Assembly (NCBI RefSeq): GCF_000620305.1
Contig: NZ_JHVU01000021.1
Coordinates: forward strand, 124,001 to 188,000
Reading direction: 5' to 3'
Length of the DNA: 64,000 nt
Source: Desulfitibacter alkalitolerans DSM 16504
GTDB lineage: Bacteria > Bacillota > DSM-16504 > Desulfitibacterales > Desulfitibacteraceae
The translations under genes were made by a program, and so were the position numbers. The notes under the pieces were generated by a model that saw only the letters and a list, made by a program, of their open reading frames with translations, searched no databases and was not told the DNA's origin. Position 1 is the stretch's first letter; the number at the start of each line of letters is the position of its first letter. Shown here one piece after another: positions 1 through 8,043 of the stretch.

Positions 1-534
1 CTTATCAATTAACCAGAGGATTTCATCTGCATAAGTTTCAGTATGGTTTTCTAGCGCCAGTTTAATTCCTGTTTTTTCGAGTAAGGGCAGGGCAGCTTTA
101 ACCTCATCATAAACATCACATAGCTGCCTCATTACAGCTGGATGAAAGCAGCTGCCATAAAGGGGCCTGGGCCTGCGGATATCAAGGCTGATTTTTCCAA
201 TATCAGCACCTAACCTTTCGGCAATTCGGATGCCGTCCTGAATACTATCTGTTAAGCGAGGGTCAAACTCTTCATTCAGAGAAAAGTTATATTCAAGATA
301 AAGTCCACGTTCTCCAGCTGCTGTCCTAACCTCTTTTAAACGTTTTTCATCCTTGCTTTCTAGATCACAGCCAGTAATATGCAGTCCATCTAATCCCCAT
401 TCCACCGCCTTATCCATAAGCTGCATTAAAGTCATTTCTTTTGGACGGGGTTCAGCAATGATGCCCCAGTTCTGACCAAGCCCCCAGAGATGCAAGGTAT
501 AGGTATGCAATCCAAGTTTCATTTTCTTATCCAT
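1..534 (-). CDS. sugar phosphate isomerase/epimerase-like TIM-barrel protein (3'-truncated by window edge)
   Basis: The first 178 codons are present and the C-terminus lies outside the window. The protein starts MDKKMKLGLHTYTLHLWGLG behind a strong AAGGAGGAG site. The opening pattern (GLHTYTLH), a later GLYLEYNFSLNEEF segment, GADIGKISL and the acidic LALENHTET strand fit the xylose-isomerase-like TIM barrel family (AP-endonuclease-2 fold), in which Glu and His residues bind a divalent metal. Substrates in this family range over keto-sugars, inositol derivatives and hydroxypyruvate, so the reaction cannot be named. It begins 102 bases after the BCCT transporter stop on the same strand and is probably co-transcribed with it, suggesting a role in using the imported compound or its carbon skeleton. 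Confidence 0.75.
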   Translation of the reverse strand, partial: MDKKMKLGLHTYTLHLWGLGQNWGIIAEPRPKEMTLMQLMDKAVEWGLDGLHITGCDLESKDEKRLKEVRTAAGERGLYLEYNFSLNEEFDPRLTDSIQDGIRIAERLGADIGKISLDIRRPRPLYGSCFHPAVMRQLCDVYDEVKAALPLLEKTGIKLALENHTETYADEILWLIDK

Positions 535-636
535 TATTGATCTCTCCTCCTTGTTAAACTCAAAATATCGCATTCTTTAAAATAGATCCCCGTGCAGAGT
601 ATTTTCAGCCCACAAGAACCGCTGGAAATGCAATCC

Positions 637-2208
637 CTATTCTTGTTTGGCATATCCTTTTTTATAGAACATCATAATTATAGATATCATAATTGCCATC
701 TCTATTATAAAGATGGGCAATGCCGTAACAATGCTGGCAGTCTGCAAAGCCTTGGTGCCGCTTACACCTGTGATTATTAGGAAGAGAATAGTGGAGCCAC
801 CCATTACCAGCCCCCAAAAAACCTTTATTACAGCAGGAGGCTCACCTTGACCCCTATTTTTTGTGGTCATAATGGCAATGGTTGATGTCATGGAGTCTGC
901 TAGGGTAATAAATGAGATGGCTACTACTATTACGAAAAGGGGAACTGTAATAACGGCTAACGGAAAATGGCTTAACAATGCATAAGATGCTACTTCAAAA
1001 CCCGATTCATTGATTACATTCATTATGGAACCATTTGCAATACTTTCCATATATATAGCTGATCCCCCAAATGCCGTAAACCACAAGATTCCAAATAAAG
1101 CCGGTATTGTAACGTTAACTATTAAAAACTCTCTAATAGTTCGGCCATATGATATTCTTGCTATAAACATACCTACAATGGGAGCAAAAGCTATCCACCA
1201 GGCCCAGTAGAACATTGTCCAGCCACCACCCCAACCTGCACCTTCGCCGAAGGGATCTGCCCAGAAGGACATGGGTATAACATTTACTAAATAGGAGCCA
1301 AATGAATTTACACCTATTTCTAATAAAAATTTTGTTGGACCAAGCAAGAAAAGAAAAACTACAAAACCTATAAATATCTTGGCATTATGGTTGCTTAAAA
1401 ATTTAATGCCCCGATGAAGCCCCGTATAACTGGATAATGTATAGCTAATAGTGATAATAGTTATTATTGCAATATATATGCCAATGTTTGGGGTTAATCC
1501 AACTAAATAATTTAGGCCACCAGCCAGTTGCAAAGTGCCTAGTCCAAGAGAGGTCACTACTCCGCCTACTATTGCAAAAATACATATAGCATCCACAGTG
1601 TTCCCCCAGAAGCCATTAATTCTATCGCCTATGATTGGATAAAGACCAGAACTTACTTTAAAAGGCTGGTTTAAATTATAAGATGAATAGGCGATTGCTA
1701 ACCCTATAATTGCATATAGTGCATAGGGATGGAATGACCAGTGGAGATAAGATAATTGAAGGGCTGTAATTGCACTTGCTGGGGTTTGAGGGTCTACACC
1801 AGCTATGCTTGGCGGCCCATAATAATGATATATAGGTTCTGCTACTCCCCAGAACAAAATGCCTATGGCAATACCGGCACATAGAGCCATGGCAAACCAA
1901 TTCCAATACGAAAGTTCCGGTTTAGCATCCGGCCCACCAAGGCGAACCCTACCTATTGGAGCTAAGGTAACAAACAATACAAATGCTAAAAAAATAAAGG
2001 CAAAAAATAGGTACATCCAACCAAAGTAGTCTATCGTAAAACCAAGTGCAGCATTAGCACCTTTTGCAAAACCATCTGGGGATACCATTCCTATTAGCAG
2101 GAACACAACAAGTAATATTGCAGGGGGATAAAAAATACCCTTCTCTAGCTCAAACTTCTTATTGCCGTTGCCAACATCAGGCTGTGGAGCACGTTGTAAT
2201 TCACTCAT
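637..2208 (-). CDS. BCCT-family betaine/carnitine/choline transporter
   Basis: A 523-residue inner-membrane secondary transporter of the betaine-choline-carnitine family, which normally has 12 membrane segments and imports trimethylammonium compounds with Na+ or H+. Visible family features are the WNWFAMALCAGIAIGILFWG segment, the aromatic box region HWSFHPYALYAIIGLAIAY and the WTMFYWAWWIAFAPIVGMFI helix that contributes the substrate cage. I chose the internal ATG (MSELQRAPQP) because it follows GAGGAGGAAG; the longer frame adds about 31 residues without a site. A sigma-54-type promoter lies about 185 bases upstream. With MttB paralogs nearby, the likely cargo is a betaine (glycine betaine, proline betaine or carnitine); which one cannot be read from sequence. 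Confidence 0.93.
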   Translation of the reverse strand: MSELQRAPQPDVGNGNKKFELEKGIFYPPAILLVVFLLIGMVSPDGFAKGANAALGFTIDYFGWMYLFFAFIFLAFVLFVTLAPIGRVRLGGPDAKPELSYWNWFAMALCAGIAIGILFWGVAEPIYHYYGPPSIAGVDPQTPASAITALQLSYLHWSFHPYALYAIIGLAIAYSSYNLNQPFKVSSGLYPIIGDRINGFWGNTVDAICIFAIVGGVVTSLGLGTLQLAGGLNYLVGLTPNIGIYIAIITIITISYTLSSYTGLHRGIKFLSNHNAKIFIGFVVFLFLLGPTKFLLEIGVNSFGSYLVNVIPMSFWADPFGEGAGWGGGWTMFYWAWWIAFAPIVGMFIARISYGRTIREFLIVNVTIPALFGILWFTAFGGSAIYMESIANGSIMNVINESGFEVASYALLSHFPLAVITVPLFVIVVAISFITLADSMTSTIAIMTTKNRGQGEPPAVIKVFWGLVMGGSTILFLIITGVSGTKALQTASIVTALPIFIIEMAIMISIIMMFYKKGYAKQE

Positions 2209-2393
2209 CAATCTTCCTCCTCGTTTGTTTGTTAGATTTAAAAAATTTTGCCCTTGCATGAGTAATAAAAACAGAGTTAATACATTCATCACCTCTCTCA
2301 AAGAATCTATTTTGCATTTCCCAAATAGTATAAATATTCTAATTATTTTTTTGGCTCAACCTCTAAATCAGAGAGGAATTAAGATAAACGAAG

Positions 2394-2410
2394 TGCAAAT
2401 TGCATGCCAA
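2394..2410 (-). promoter_or_regulatory. sigma-54 (-24/-12) promoter for the BCCT gene
   Basis: On the minus strand the sequence reads TTGGCATGCAATTTGCA. It matches the TGGCAC-N5-TTGC consensus except for T at the sixth position, and GG and GC are exactly 12 bases apart as required. Transcription would start near 2382, leaving a leader of about 170 bases before the start codon at 2208. Similar sites precede several neighbouring genes. Confidence 0.7.
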
Positions 2411-2717
2411 AATTGCAATGCCTTTCAAAAGCAATTGTTAAAAAGACACATTGTTTAAACAGATGCAATTTAATTTAGCACTTGACATGTTGTAAGTATT
2501 CAAATTGCAATATTGTGCGATGATTTTAACTAATGGTTAATAAAGTGCATAGAGTTTTTGCATAGACAAATTATTTATATATTTTAGCAACCCCCTAAAA
2601 GGTCATGAAAATAGTCTTTGGACAACCTAGAGCCGATTGTCCAAAGATTATTGAAAAGTATATAATGTTTAATATGTCTATGTGCAGAAATGCTATTTTA
2701 ATTTATACTTTTTCACC

Positions 2718-2902
2718 TTATAAAAGGAGTTTTTGCCTGCTTTTTCCCAGTTCCTGGGCAGCTTTAGCTATATTTCTTTGCTCCTCTTTAAAGCCATTAT
2801 AATGTCTTCTTTATCCTTTGAATTATTTCTTCAAGAAGGGTTTGTTCTGCGCAATTTTCTCTCCAGGTTGGGTAGTCCACTACCTGCTGGTGGTTTATGA
2901 CT
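2718..2902 (-). pseudogene. relic C-terminus of a sigma-54-dependent (Fis-HTH) regulator
   Basis: Reading the minus strand across two single-base frame changes gives EDIIMALKEEQRNIAKAAQE followed by LGKSRQKLLL and a stop at 2718. This is the typical C-terminal Fis-like helix-turn-helix of NtrC-type enhancer-binding proteins (consensus N-I-x-K-A-A-x-x-L-G-x-S-R-x-x-L). Upstream residues (VVDYPTWRENCAEQTLLEEI) are only loosely alignable. No AAA+ domain remains, so the gene is dead. Its position beside sigma-54-type promoters suggests that a local activator was lost, or is now encoded elsewhere. Confidence 0.5.
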
Positions 2903-2907
2903 TTTTT

Positions 2908-3007
2908 ATAAAGAAAACTTGGCTTTCGCCAAGCCTTTTGGCGCCAGCGGAAGCCTTAGTCTTTGTGAATACTATCTACCTTGTGGAACTTATACTTTCT
3001 GATAGTG
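2908..3007 (-). repeat. dispersed structured repeat, copy A, with intrinsic terminator
   Basis: Positions 2947-3007 are identical over 61 bases to 47532-47592. On the minus strand the element contains a CACTATC...GATAGT arm pair, a conserved core and, at its 3' end, CTTGGC-GAAA-GCCAAG followed by TTTTCTTT, a compact rho-independent terminator. The second copy keeps the same CTTGGC/GCCAAG arms but has a much longer loop. It lies 97 bases after the mttB-1 stop and could end that transcript. No coding potential is evident. Confidence 0.7.
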
Positions 3008-3103
3008 AAATAAAACGGAATATGTTCTGACCTTATTATAGTTTTGACTGCAGTCCTCTTGTTAGGGGTACTCATAATTCTTGCAAAAATCCTTACTCTA
3101 CTG

Positions 3104-4576
3104 CTAAATACGGTCGTACTTTCCATACTTTTCAAGCGCCTCTTCAGTATATTGATCTATCAATTCATCTAGTTCCTTGGTTACTTTTTCATCCATAGGT
3201 TCAGGATGATATTCCTGCACAACCCACCTGACTTTATCTTCAATTACTTGACCCAATGTTTTCTTCCCGTTATCTACCCAATTACCATATGAAGCTCTTG
3301 TTAATAAATTTGGTGAATATATTTTTCTAAAATTATTTAAAGTATGTTTTTCACCAAGGTAATGTCCTCCTGGGCCAACTTTCTTTATTACGTCAAGTGC
3401 TAAATCTTCTTCCCTAAAAGGAATGCCTTGCACAATATGTTTTATTAAGCCTATTATTTCATCGCTAAATACTACCTGTGAAAGTGAGGAAGTCAAACCA
3501 GAATCAACGTAGCCTATATCATGTATAAGGTTACCTCCTGATAATGCTGCTAATAATAACGAATATGTGGCTTCAGCAGAGGCTTGTTCATCAAAAGTTT
3601 TTGCATCAGTACATCCTCCAGTGCTAAAAACGGGAAGTCTATAGTAATATCCCATTTCAGTAAGTGCTGAACTTAAAACATGAAACTCTGGTGCACCATA
3701 AGGATGAGCCATGTTTTTCATATCTATTGCTGTAATAGTACCTCCATAAAAAAATGGTGCACCTGGTTGTTTAAGCTGATGGATTACAAGGGTACTGAGC
3801 AATTCGGCATTGCCTTGAATAAGAGCTCCCGCTAAAGTAACTGGCGCTGAAGCTCCACACATCATTCCTATTGTATGAATAATTGGAACCATTTTTTCTG
3901 CACACGCCATTACCTTACCAATACCGTCCTCAGATTGCCTAAGCGGGGAAGTAGCCTCAGAGTATACCGCTAAAATAGGACGATCTCTAAGTTTTTCCGA
4001 GCCTCCCATAACTACTTCTGCCATTTCTATGATGTTTGAGATATTTTGCTTATCATAACCACTAACAATAATCGGCTTTTTTGTATTCCTAACCATTGCA
4101 TCAAATTCATGTATGTATCCTATTTCTGGATATTGGTGCTTTGCAATCCCTAAGGACATAACAAAATCAATATTTGAAAGATAATCACATAATTTAGCTG
4201 TATTAGCAATATCTTCTTTTCTGGTTTGCCTTCTTTCTCCTGTAAAAACATCTAATGTATATGGGCAACCTGAACCTGTTCCAAAATAGCTTTTATGAGA
4301 TTCTAAAAACATGCACCTATTGCCATCTCTATTTGCCATAACTATTCGGGATGGAGCAGTTAAAAGGGCATTCTTCACAAGATGTTCAGGTATCTTTACT
4401 AAATGCCTCTCTACTCTTGCCCCTGCCGACTGTAATAGTTCCAGTGCCTCAGCATGAAAAACTTCTACCCCTGTTTCTGCAAGGATTTCCAATGATCCAA
4501 GATGTATTTCTTCTAGCTGATCATACGAAAGAAATTTTAATGAAGGTGTTAACTGAATTGCGGTGTTACTTTTCAT
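3104..4576 (-). CDS. MttB-superfamily (non-pyrrolysine) quaternary amine methyltransferase, paralog 1
   Basis: A 490-residue COG5598-type protein. In this superfamily the enzyme moves a methyl group from a quaternary or tertiary amine to the cobalt of a small corrinoid protein. It is full length for the family with no in-frame TAG, so it is not a pyrrolysine enzyme but resembles the MtgB/MtpB/MtcB group acting on glycine betaine, proline betaine or carnitine. Conserved stretches include YFGTGSGCPYTLDVFTGERR (about residues 97-116), the STGGCTDAKTFDEQASAEAT segment (about 319-338), SGGNLIHDIGY and VGPGGHYLGEKHT near the end. It is closest by eye to the neighbour at 5023-6459. A weak sigma-54-like site lies 320 bases upstream. 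The substrate is inferred from the adjacent BCCT transporter only. No corrinoid protein gene is present in the window. Confidence 0.9.
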   Translation of the reverse strand: MKSNTAIQLTPSLKFLSYDQLEEIHLGSLEILAETGVEVFHAEALELLQSAGARVERHLVKIPEHLVKNALLTAPSRIVMANRDGNRCMFLESHKSYFGTGSGCPYTLDVFTGERRQTRKEDIANTAKLCDYLSNIDFVMSLGIAKHQYPEIGYIHEFDAMVRNTKKPIIVSGYDKQNISNIIEMAEVVMGGSEKLRDRPILAVYSEATSPLRQSEDGIGKVMACAEKMVPIIHTIGMMCGASAPVTLAGALIQGNAELLSTLVIHQLKQPGAPFFYGGTITAIDMKNMAHPYGAPEFHVLSSALTEMGYYYRLPVFSTGGCTDAKTFDEQASAEATYSLLLAALSGGNLIHDIGYVDSGLTSSLSQVVFSDEIIGLIKHIVQGIPFREEDLALDVIKKVGPGGHYLGEKHTLNNFRKIYSPNLLTRASYGNWVDNGKKTLGQVIEDKVRWVVQEYHPEPMDEKVTKELDELIDQYTEEALEKYGKYDRI

Positions 4577-4892
4577 TTGAACCCTCCTATCTCAATATTT
4601 TGATGCTATTCTAAAAATTACACTCTAAATTGGCCTTTTTTAAAGACACAAATTTTAATATAAAACTAAATTTTTATTCCCCCGCTAACCCTATCACGTC
4701 TCTCTGTGTCTATGCCCTAATCTTCCTTCGTTCAGCATTATGGGGTAGGGGGGTACCAGTTACTCGTATGCAGGGTCATGCCCTAATGGAAGGTTATGGT
4801 TTCTCTACCTAAAACCAATATCAAATTTTATGTGAAATATTAAGGACTAATTTACAAATCATAGCCATAGAGGTTGTTGATATGTGGGCAAT

Positions 4893-4909
4893 GGCAAATC
4901 GTTGTCCAA
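4893..4909 (-). promoter_or_regulatory. possible sigma-54 promoter for mttB-1 (weaker)
   Basis: The minus strand reads TTGGACAACGATTTGCC, with GG and GC at the obligatory 12-base distance, but the CAC after GG is ACA. It lies about 320 bases before the start codon at 4576 and 72 bases from a half-site identical to the palindrome upstream of the plus-strand operon. The 446-base interval 4577-5022 holds nothing else recognisable. Confidence 0.4.
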
Positions 4910-4980
4910 GCACTCGCATTCCTAACATCGCCAGGAAACCCTTTTTTCCGCGTTTTTATAAATTAATACCCATATCACGA

Positions 4981-4994
4981 TTTGCATAAAGCAT
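4981..4994. promoter_or_regulatory. candidate enhancer half-site TTTGCATAAAGCAT
   Basis: This 14-base word is identical to each arm of the perfect inverted repeat at 17005-17039. Both lie about 70-105 bases upstream of a sigma-54-type promoter, the usual location of an enhancer-binding-protein site. The assignment is an inference from spacing and identity. Confidence 0.4.
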
Positions 4995-5022
4995 AGTTTA
5001 ATCGCTCCTAGATATAGAGATT

Positions 5023-6459
5023 TTATAATTTAGATGCAATTTCTTTAATTTTATTTTTAACTTCAGCATTTAACGGCTTAGGTTGGTGGCTATCTATGAT
5101 ATTTTGCAGCTTTTTCTTTGCTAGTTCAGCTAAATCAGGCTGCCCTTGAGCTGTCCAATCATCAAATCTTCCTCTATTGAATATTGATGGGAACCACCAC
5201 TCCTTTTTAAAGTTATTAAACGTATGCTCTTCTGCCATGAAGTGTCCACCTGGTCCAACCTTCTCTATCACATCAACAGCTAAGGTATTTCTATTTACTT
5301 CAATACCTTTTACGATCTGGCGCACCTGGCCTATCACTTCATCAGCTATTACTAATTGAAGTAAGGATGTGCTAATACCAGACTCCATATAACCAACATC
5401 ATGGACTATATTTCCCCCACTTAATGCTGCCATAAGGCAATTTGTGGCAATATCGATGCCTGCCTGTTGATCAACACACTTAGAGTCTGAGCATCCTGCA
5501 GTGCTAAACATTGGTATTTTATAATACTGCGCCATATTGGTCATTCCCGCCGCCATTAGGCTAAATTCAGGGGAAGAGTAAGTTATTTGAGTTGTGGCCA
5601 TGTCCATTATTGTTACCACTCCTCCCATTACAAAGGGAGCGCCTTCTCTAGTCAATTGATGAATAACCAGCCCACTTAGGCATTCTGCATTAGCAAGTAC
5701 AATATTTCCCGCCATGGTTGCAGGACCTGTGGCTCCTGCTAGGGGTGCAGGTGTATTTATACATGGTAAAAAGTGTTCTGCCATAAACATTGTTTTCTCA
5801 ATTGCATCTACATCATGAGTTAATGGAGTAATTGGTTCGGAATAAAAACATAAAAAGGGATAATTTTGAAGTTCCTGAAGACTTCCCCTTACGGCAATGG
5901 CCATGTCTACCATAGTCCTGTAATTACTTGAGGTAAAGCCCCAGTGGACTATAGGTTTTGTTGAGTTATTTACCATTGCCTCAAACATTAAAACATCGGC
6001 AATTTCTGTTTGAACATCTCTCGCAGTACCAAAATCCATTTGAAAGTCTATATTAGGTAAAGCATCCATCACCCTAGATGCTCTACATGTATCATTTATT
6101 GTGGGATATCTACGTTCACCTGTAAACGGATCTAATGTATAGTTTACAGTTGGGCCAGGACCAAAATAGGATTTATTATTTTCCAAAAACATTTTACGAT
6201 TTCCATCTCGATCGCATAGTACAATTCTTGATGGAGCACTTCTTATACACTTTTCAACTAATCCTGCAGGAAACTTAACCCTTTCACCATCAACAAAAGC
6301 CCCGGCTTTTTTGGCAAGTTCTAGGGCTTTAGGATGATGAATCAGCACGCCCACTCTTTCTAAAACTTCCAAAGTTGCCATGTGTATCTCTTCGCACTGC
6401 TGTTCAGTAAACACCCGAAAATACAAGCTTGAGTTGGTCACATAATTACTTCTTAACAT
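5023..6459 (-). CDS. MttB-superfamily (non-pyrrolysine) quaternary amine methyltransferase, paralog 2
   Basis: A 478-residue protein with the same architecture as paralog 1: N-terminal ATLEVLERVGVLIHHPKALE, central YFGPGPTVNYTLDPFTGERR, a STAGCSDSKCVDQQAG segment corresponding to the pyrrolysine-bearing region of archaeal MttB but without TAG, SGGNIVHDVGYMESGIS and VGPGGHFMAEEHT. The expected role is methyl transfer from a quaternary amine to a corrinoid protein in the cytoplasm. A close sigma-54 match lies 41 bases before the start codon, so it appears to be transcribed independently of the reductase upstream. Together with paralog 1 and the BCCT transporter it forms the demethylation core of the island. 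The two paralogs may act on different betaines, which cannot be decided here. Confidence 0.9.
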   Translation of the reverse strand: MLRSNYVTNSSLYFRVFTEQQCEEIHMATLEVLERVGVLIHHPKALELAKKAGAFVDGERVKFPAGLVEKCIRSAPSRIVLCDRDGNRKMFLENNKSYFGPGPTVNYTLDPFTGERRYPTINDTCRASRVMDALPNIDFQMDFGTARDVQTEIADVLMFEAMVNNSTKPIVHWGFTSSNYRTMVDMAIAVRGSLQELQNYPFLCFYSEPITPLTHDVDAIEKTMFMAEHFLPCINTPAPLAGATGPATMAGNIVLANAECLSGLVIHQLTREGAPFVMGGVVTIMDMATTQITYSSPEFSLMAAGMTNMAQYYKIPMFSTAGCSDSKCVDQQAGIDIATNCLMAALSGGNIVHDVGYMESGISTSLLQLVIADEVIGQVRQIVKGIEVNRNTLAVDVIEKVGPGGHFMAEEHTFNNFKKEWWFPSIFNRGRFDDWTAQGQPDLAELAKKKLQNIIDSHQPKPLNAEVKNKIKEIASKL

Positions 6460-6499
6460 ATAAATACCTCCATCCTATATGATTTCCTATATAAATTTA

Positions 6500-6516
6500 T
6501 GCAACTTGCATGCCAG
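6500..6516 (-). promoter_or_regulatory. sigma-54 (-24/-12) promoter for mttB-2
   Basis: The minus strand reads CTGGCATGCAAGTTGCA: TGGCA, exact GG-to-GC spacing of 12, and TTGCA. The predicted start of transcription near 6488 leaves a leader of about 30 bases before the ATG at 6459. Confidence 0.72.
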
Positions 6517-6794
6517 CTAAATCTTTATCTCTTCCACATAAACAGGATTCTTGAACTCATATGAACTTGTTCATTAGTGTATGCTAGAAGATAGTAGTCT
6601 TGGAGCGAAACTTGTCAACTCGATGACATAGCTGAACCCAGTCAGGGCTAGTGACGGTATTTATCGGAAAAAAGTTTCGTAGGCATTGTCAAAGAACTCC
6701 AAAAAGAATAAAATGTCTAATTTGTAACAATAAGTCCAGCGAAACCTTGAAGTAAAACAACTAGGAACAACAGCATGCTCCTAGTTTTATGTCA
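6517..6794. other. unexplained intergenic sequence upstream of mttB-2
   Basis: About 280 bases between the reductase stop and the mttB-2 promoter. The stretch 6590-6690 has higher GC than its surroundings and short self-complementary words, but I could not fold it into a known RNA class or find a coding frame. It may include the terminator of the upstream gene and an activator site. Confidence 0.3.
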
Positions 6795-7829
6795 CTACAG
6801 GGGTAATTTGACCCCAACCCCTTCATTTAATGCCCTATTTAGCAGCTCCCTGCCTACTACAACATCACAAACAGACATTCCAATGTTGCTGCAAACAATT
6901 AGCTCATCCTTATTTTCTCTACCCTTTTTAACCCCAGCAATAACCTCGCCAGTTTCACATGCTATTTCTGGTAGTCCATCTGGAAAATAACCCATCCCAG
7001 CGAATAATTCATGTTCTTCCTTACTATCAACGATATACTTATCAGCCCTCCTGGATGTAACTGGGTCAAAGTAGGTATTTAAGTCACATGGCAGAATGGT
7101 TTGCCCTTTTGAAACCCACTCATCCTTTATCTCCGCAAGTGGATCAAGGAGAATTATTGTTGCAGAACTTAAAACTTCACAACTTTTTGTAACCATTTCA
7201 GGATTGTCCCCTTTGATAATCTCCACATCAATCAACGGCTGACATTCTTTTATTAAATCATCCATGGCCGCCTCTTTTATATCATAAATGTATATTTTCT
7301 TGAGCTTTTTTAATACATGAACTACATATTTTACATGCTCTATTCCCTGAACACCACAACCAAACATACCAAATGTTTCGGCATCAGGATGAAGAGCCTG
7401 TGCAGCTAGAACAGTAACTGCCGGTGTCCTCATGGCAGTAATCCATGCAGAATCCATAAGTGCAATCGGGCATCCAGATGCTACATCGTTCATTACTAAG
7501 AGCCCTGTTGTTTGAGGCAGGTTGAATTTTTCCGGATTATATGGATAGCACTCTATCCATTTCATGCCAGCTGCCATCTTAGAAGGAACCCAAGCAGGCA
7601 TGGCATGAAAAAACACCTCTTTAAACGGATGGATTCCTATCTTGGCGGGCATCTCATACTCTTTAGTGCCGTGTGCAATTAGGGCATCCCTTGTTAGATT
7701 AAGTATATTTTCTTCTTTTAGACCCAGGCTAATTACTTCTTTCTGGGTTAAGTAGAGCATCTGCTCTCCTATTTTGATCTTTTCCGAAATCCACTCTCGA
7801 TCTTTTAATACTTCATCAGCAATATACAT
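6795..7829 (-). CDS. ornithine cyclodeaminase/mu-crystallin family NAD(P)-dependent enzyme
   Basis: A 344-residue member of the OCD/mu-crystallin family. The N-terminal half has the family motif region KMAAGMKWIECYPYNPEKFN and the segment SAWITAMRTPAVTVLAAQAL. The Rossmann part begins ETFGMFGCGVQGIEHVKYV with a GxGxQG nucleotide-binding loop. Family members include ornithine cyclodeaminase, alanine dehydrogenase and ketimine reductases that reduce cyclic imines such as delta-1-pyrroline-2-carboxylate. Given the neighbouring methyltransferases, proline-type dehydrogenase and Xaa-Pro peptidase, an imine reductase or proline-forming role is attractive but inferred. A perfectly spaced sigma-54 site precedes it, placing it in the same regulon as the transporter and mttB-2. 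Confidence 0.85.
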   Translation of the reverse strand: MYIADEVLKDREWISEKIKIGEQMLYLTQKEVISLGLKEENILNLTRDALIAHGTKEYEMPAKIGIHPFKEVFFHAMPAWVPSKMAAGMKWIECYPYNPEKFNLPQTTGLLVMNDVASGCPIALMDSAWITAMRTPAVTVLAAQALHPDAETFGMFGCGVQGIEHVKYVVHVLKKLKKIYIYDIKEAAMDDLIKECQPLIDVEIIKGDNPEMVTKSCEVLSSATIILLDPLAEIKDEWVSKGQTILPCDLNTYFDPVTSRRADKYIVDSKEEHELFAGMGYFPDGLPEIACETGEVIAGVKKGRENKDELIVCSNIGMSVCDVVVGRELLNRALNEGVGVKLPL

Positions 7830-7870
7830 ACTTTTACCCCCTTAAAAGATTACAAACTAATTTGCTATAT

Positions 7871-7887
7871 TGCAACTTTAATGCCAA
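7871..7887 (-). promoter_or_regulatory. sigma-54 (-24/-12) promoter for the OCD-family gene
   Basis: The minus strand reads TTGGCATTAAAGTTGCA, almost identical to the site at 17144-17160 on the other strand. Spacing is exact and it lies 42 bases before the start codon at 7829. Confidence 0.73.
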
Positions 7888-7921
7888 ACCATTGCTCTTT
7901 CCATGGTAAAAAACCATCATG

Positions 7922-7980
7922 TTATGCACGACCAGAAGATTAAGGATGTGCCTTAATCTTCTGGTCGTGAAACAGCATAA
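7922..7980 (-). terminator. perfect 19-bp hairpin, terminator of the peptide-ABC operon
   Basis: CACGACCAGAAGATTAAGG (7927-7945) pairs perfectly with 7951-7969 around a five-base loop. TTATG (7922-7926) and CATAA (7976-7980) can extend it. It is 64 bases after the substrate-binding-protein stop and is followed on the minus strand, after a few bases, by a T run. It also separates that operon from the sigma-54 promoter of the next gene. Confidence 0.7.
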
Positions 7981-8043
7981 TCAACCAAAAGATTTAATAT
8001 TCTGCAGTTTAGGTTAACCTAATTTTTTCTGTAGTATCTATGA

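Larger units (their letters stand above)
2209..3103. other. 895-base gene-free interval between mttB-1 and the BCCT gene
   Basis: No intact gene is seen. It holds a sigma-54-type promoter for the transporter, the decayed 3' end of a Fis-type helix-turn-helix regulator and one copy of a dispersed repeat ending in a terminator (each listed separately). The rest is AT-rich, with several TTTGCAT/TGCAT words around 2400-2570 that may be regulator sites. Confidence 0.6.

Noticed and set aside
2818-3030. 70-codon open frame on the plus strand
   Set aside because: It runs antisense through the relic regulator and the dispersed repeat, lacks a ribosome site and has no family features.
6600-6690. Apparent 16S rRNA or intron fragment (AGTGACGGTATTTATC)
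   Set aside because: Only a short word resembles 16S rRNA; flanking sequence does not continue the match and no intron domain could be folded.
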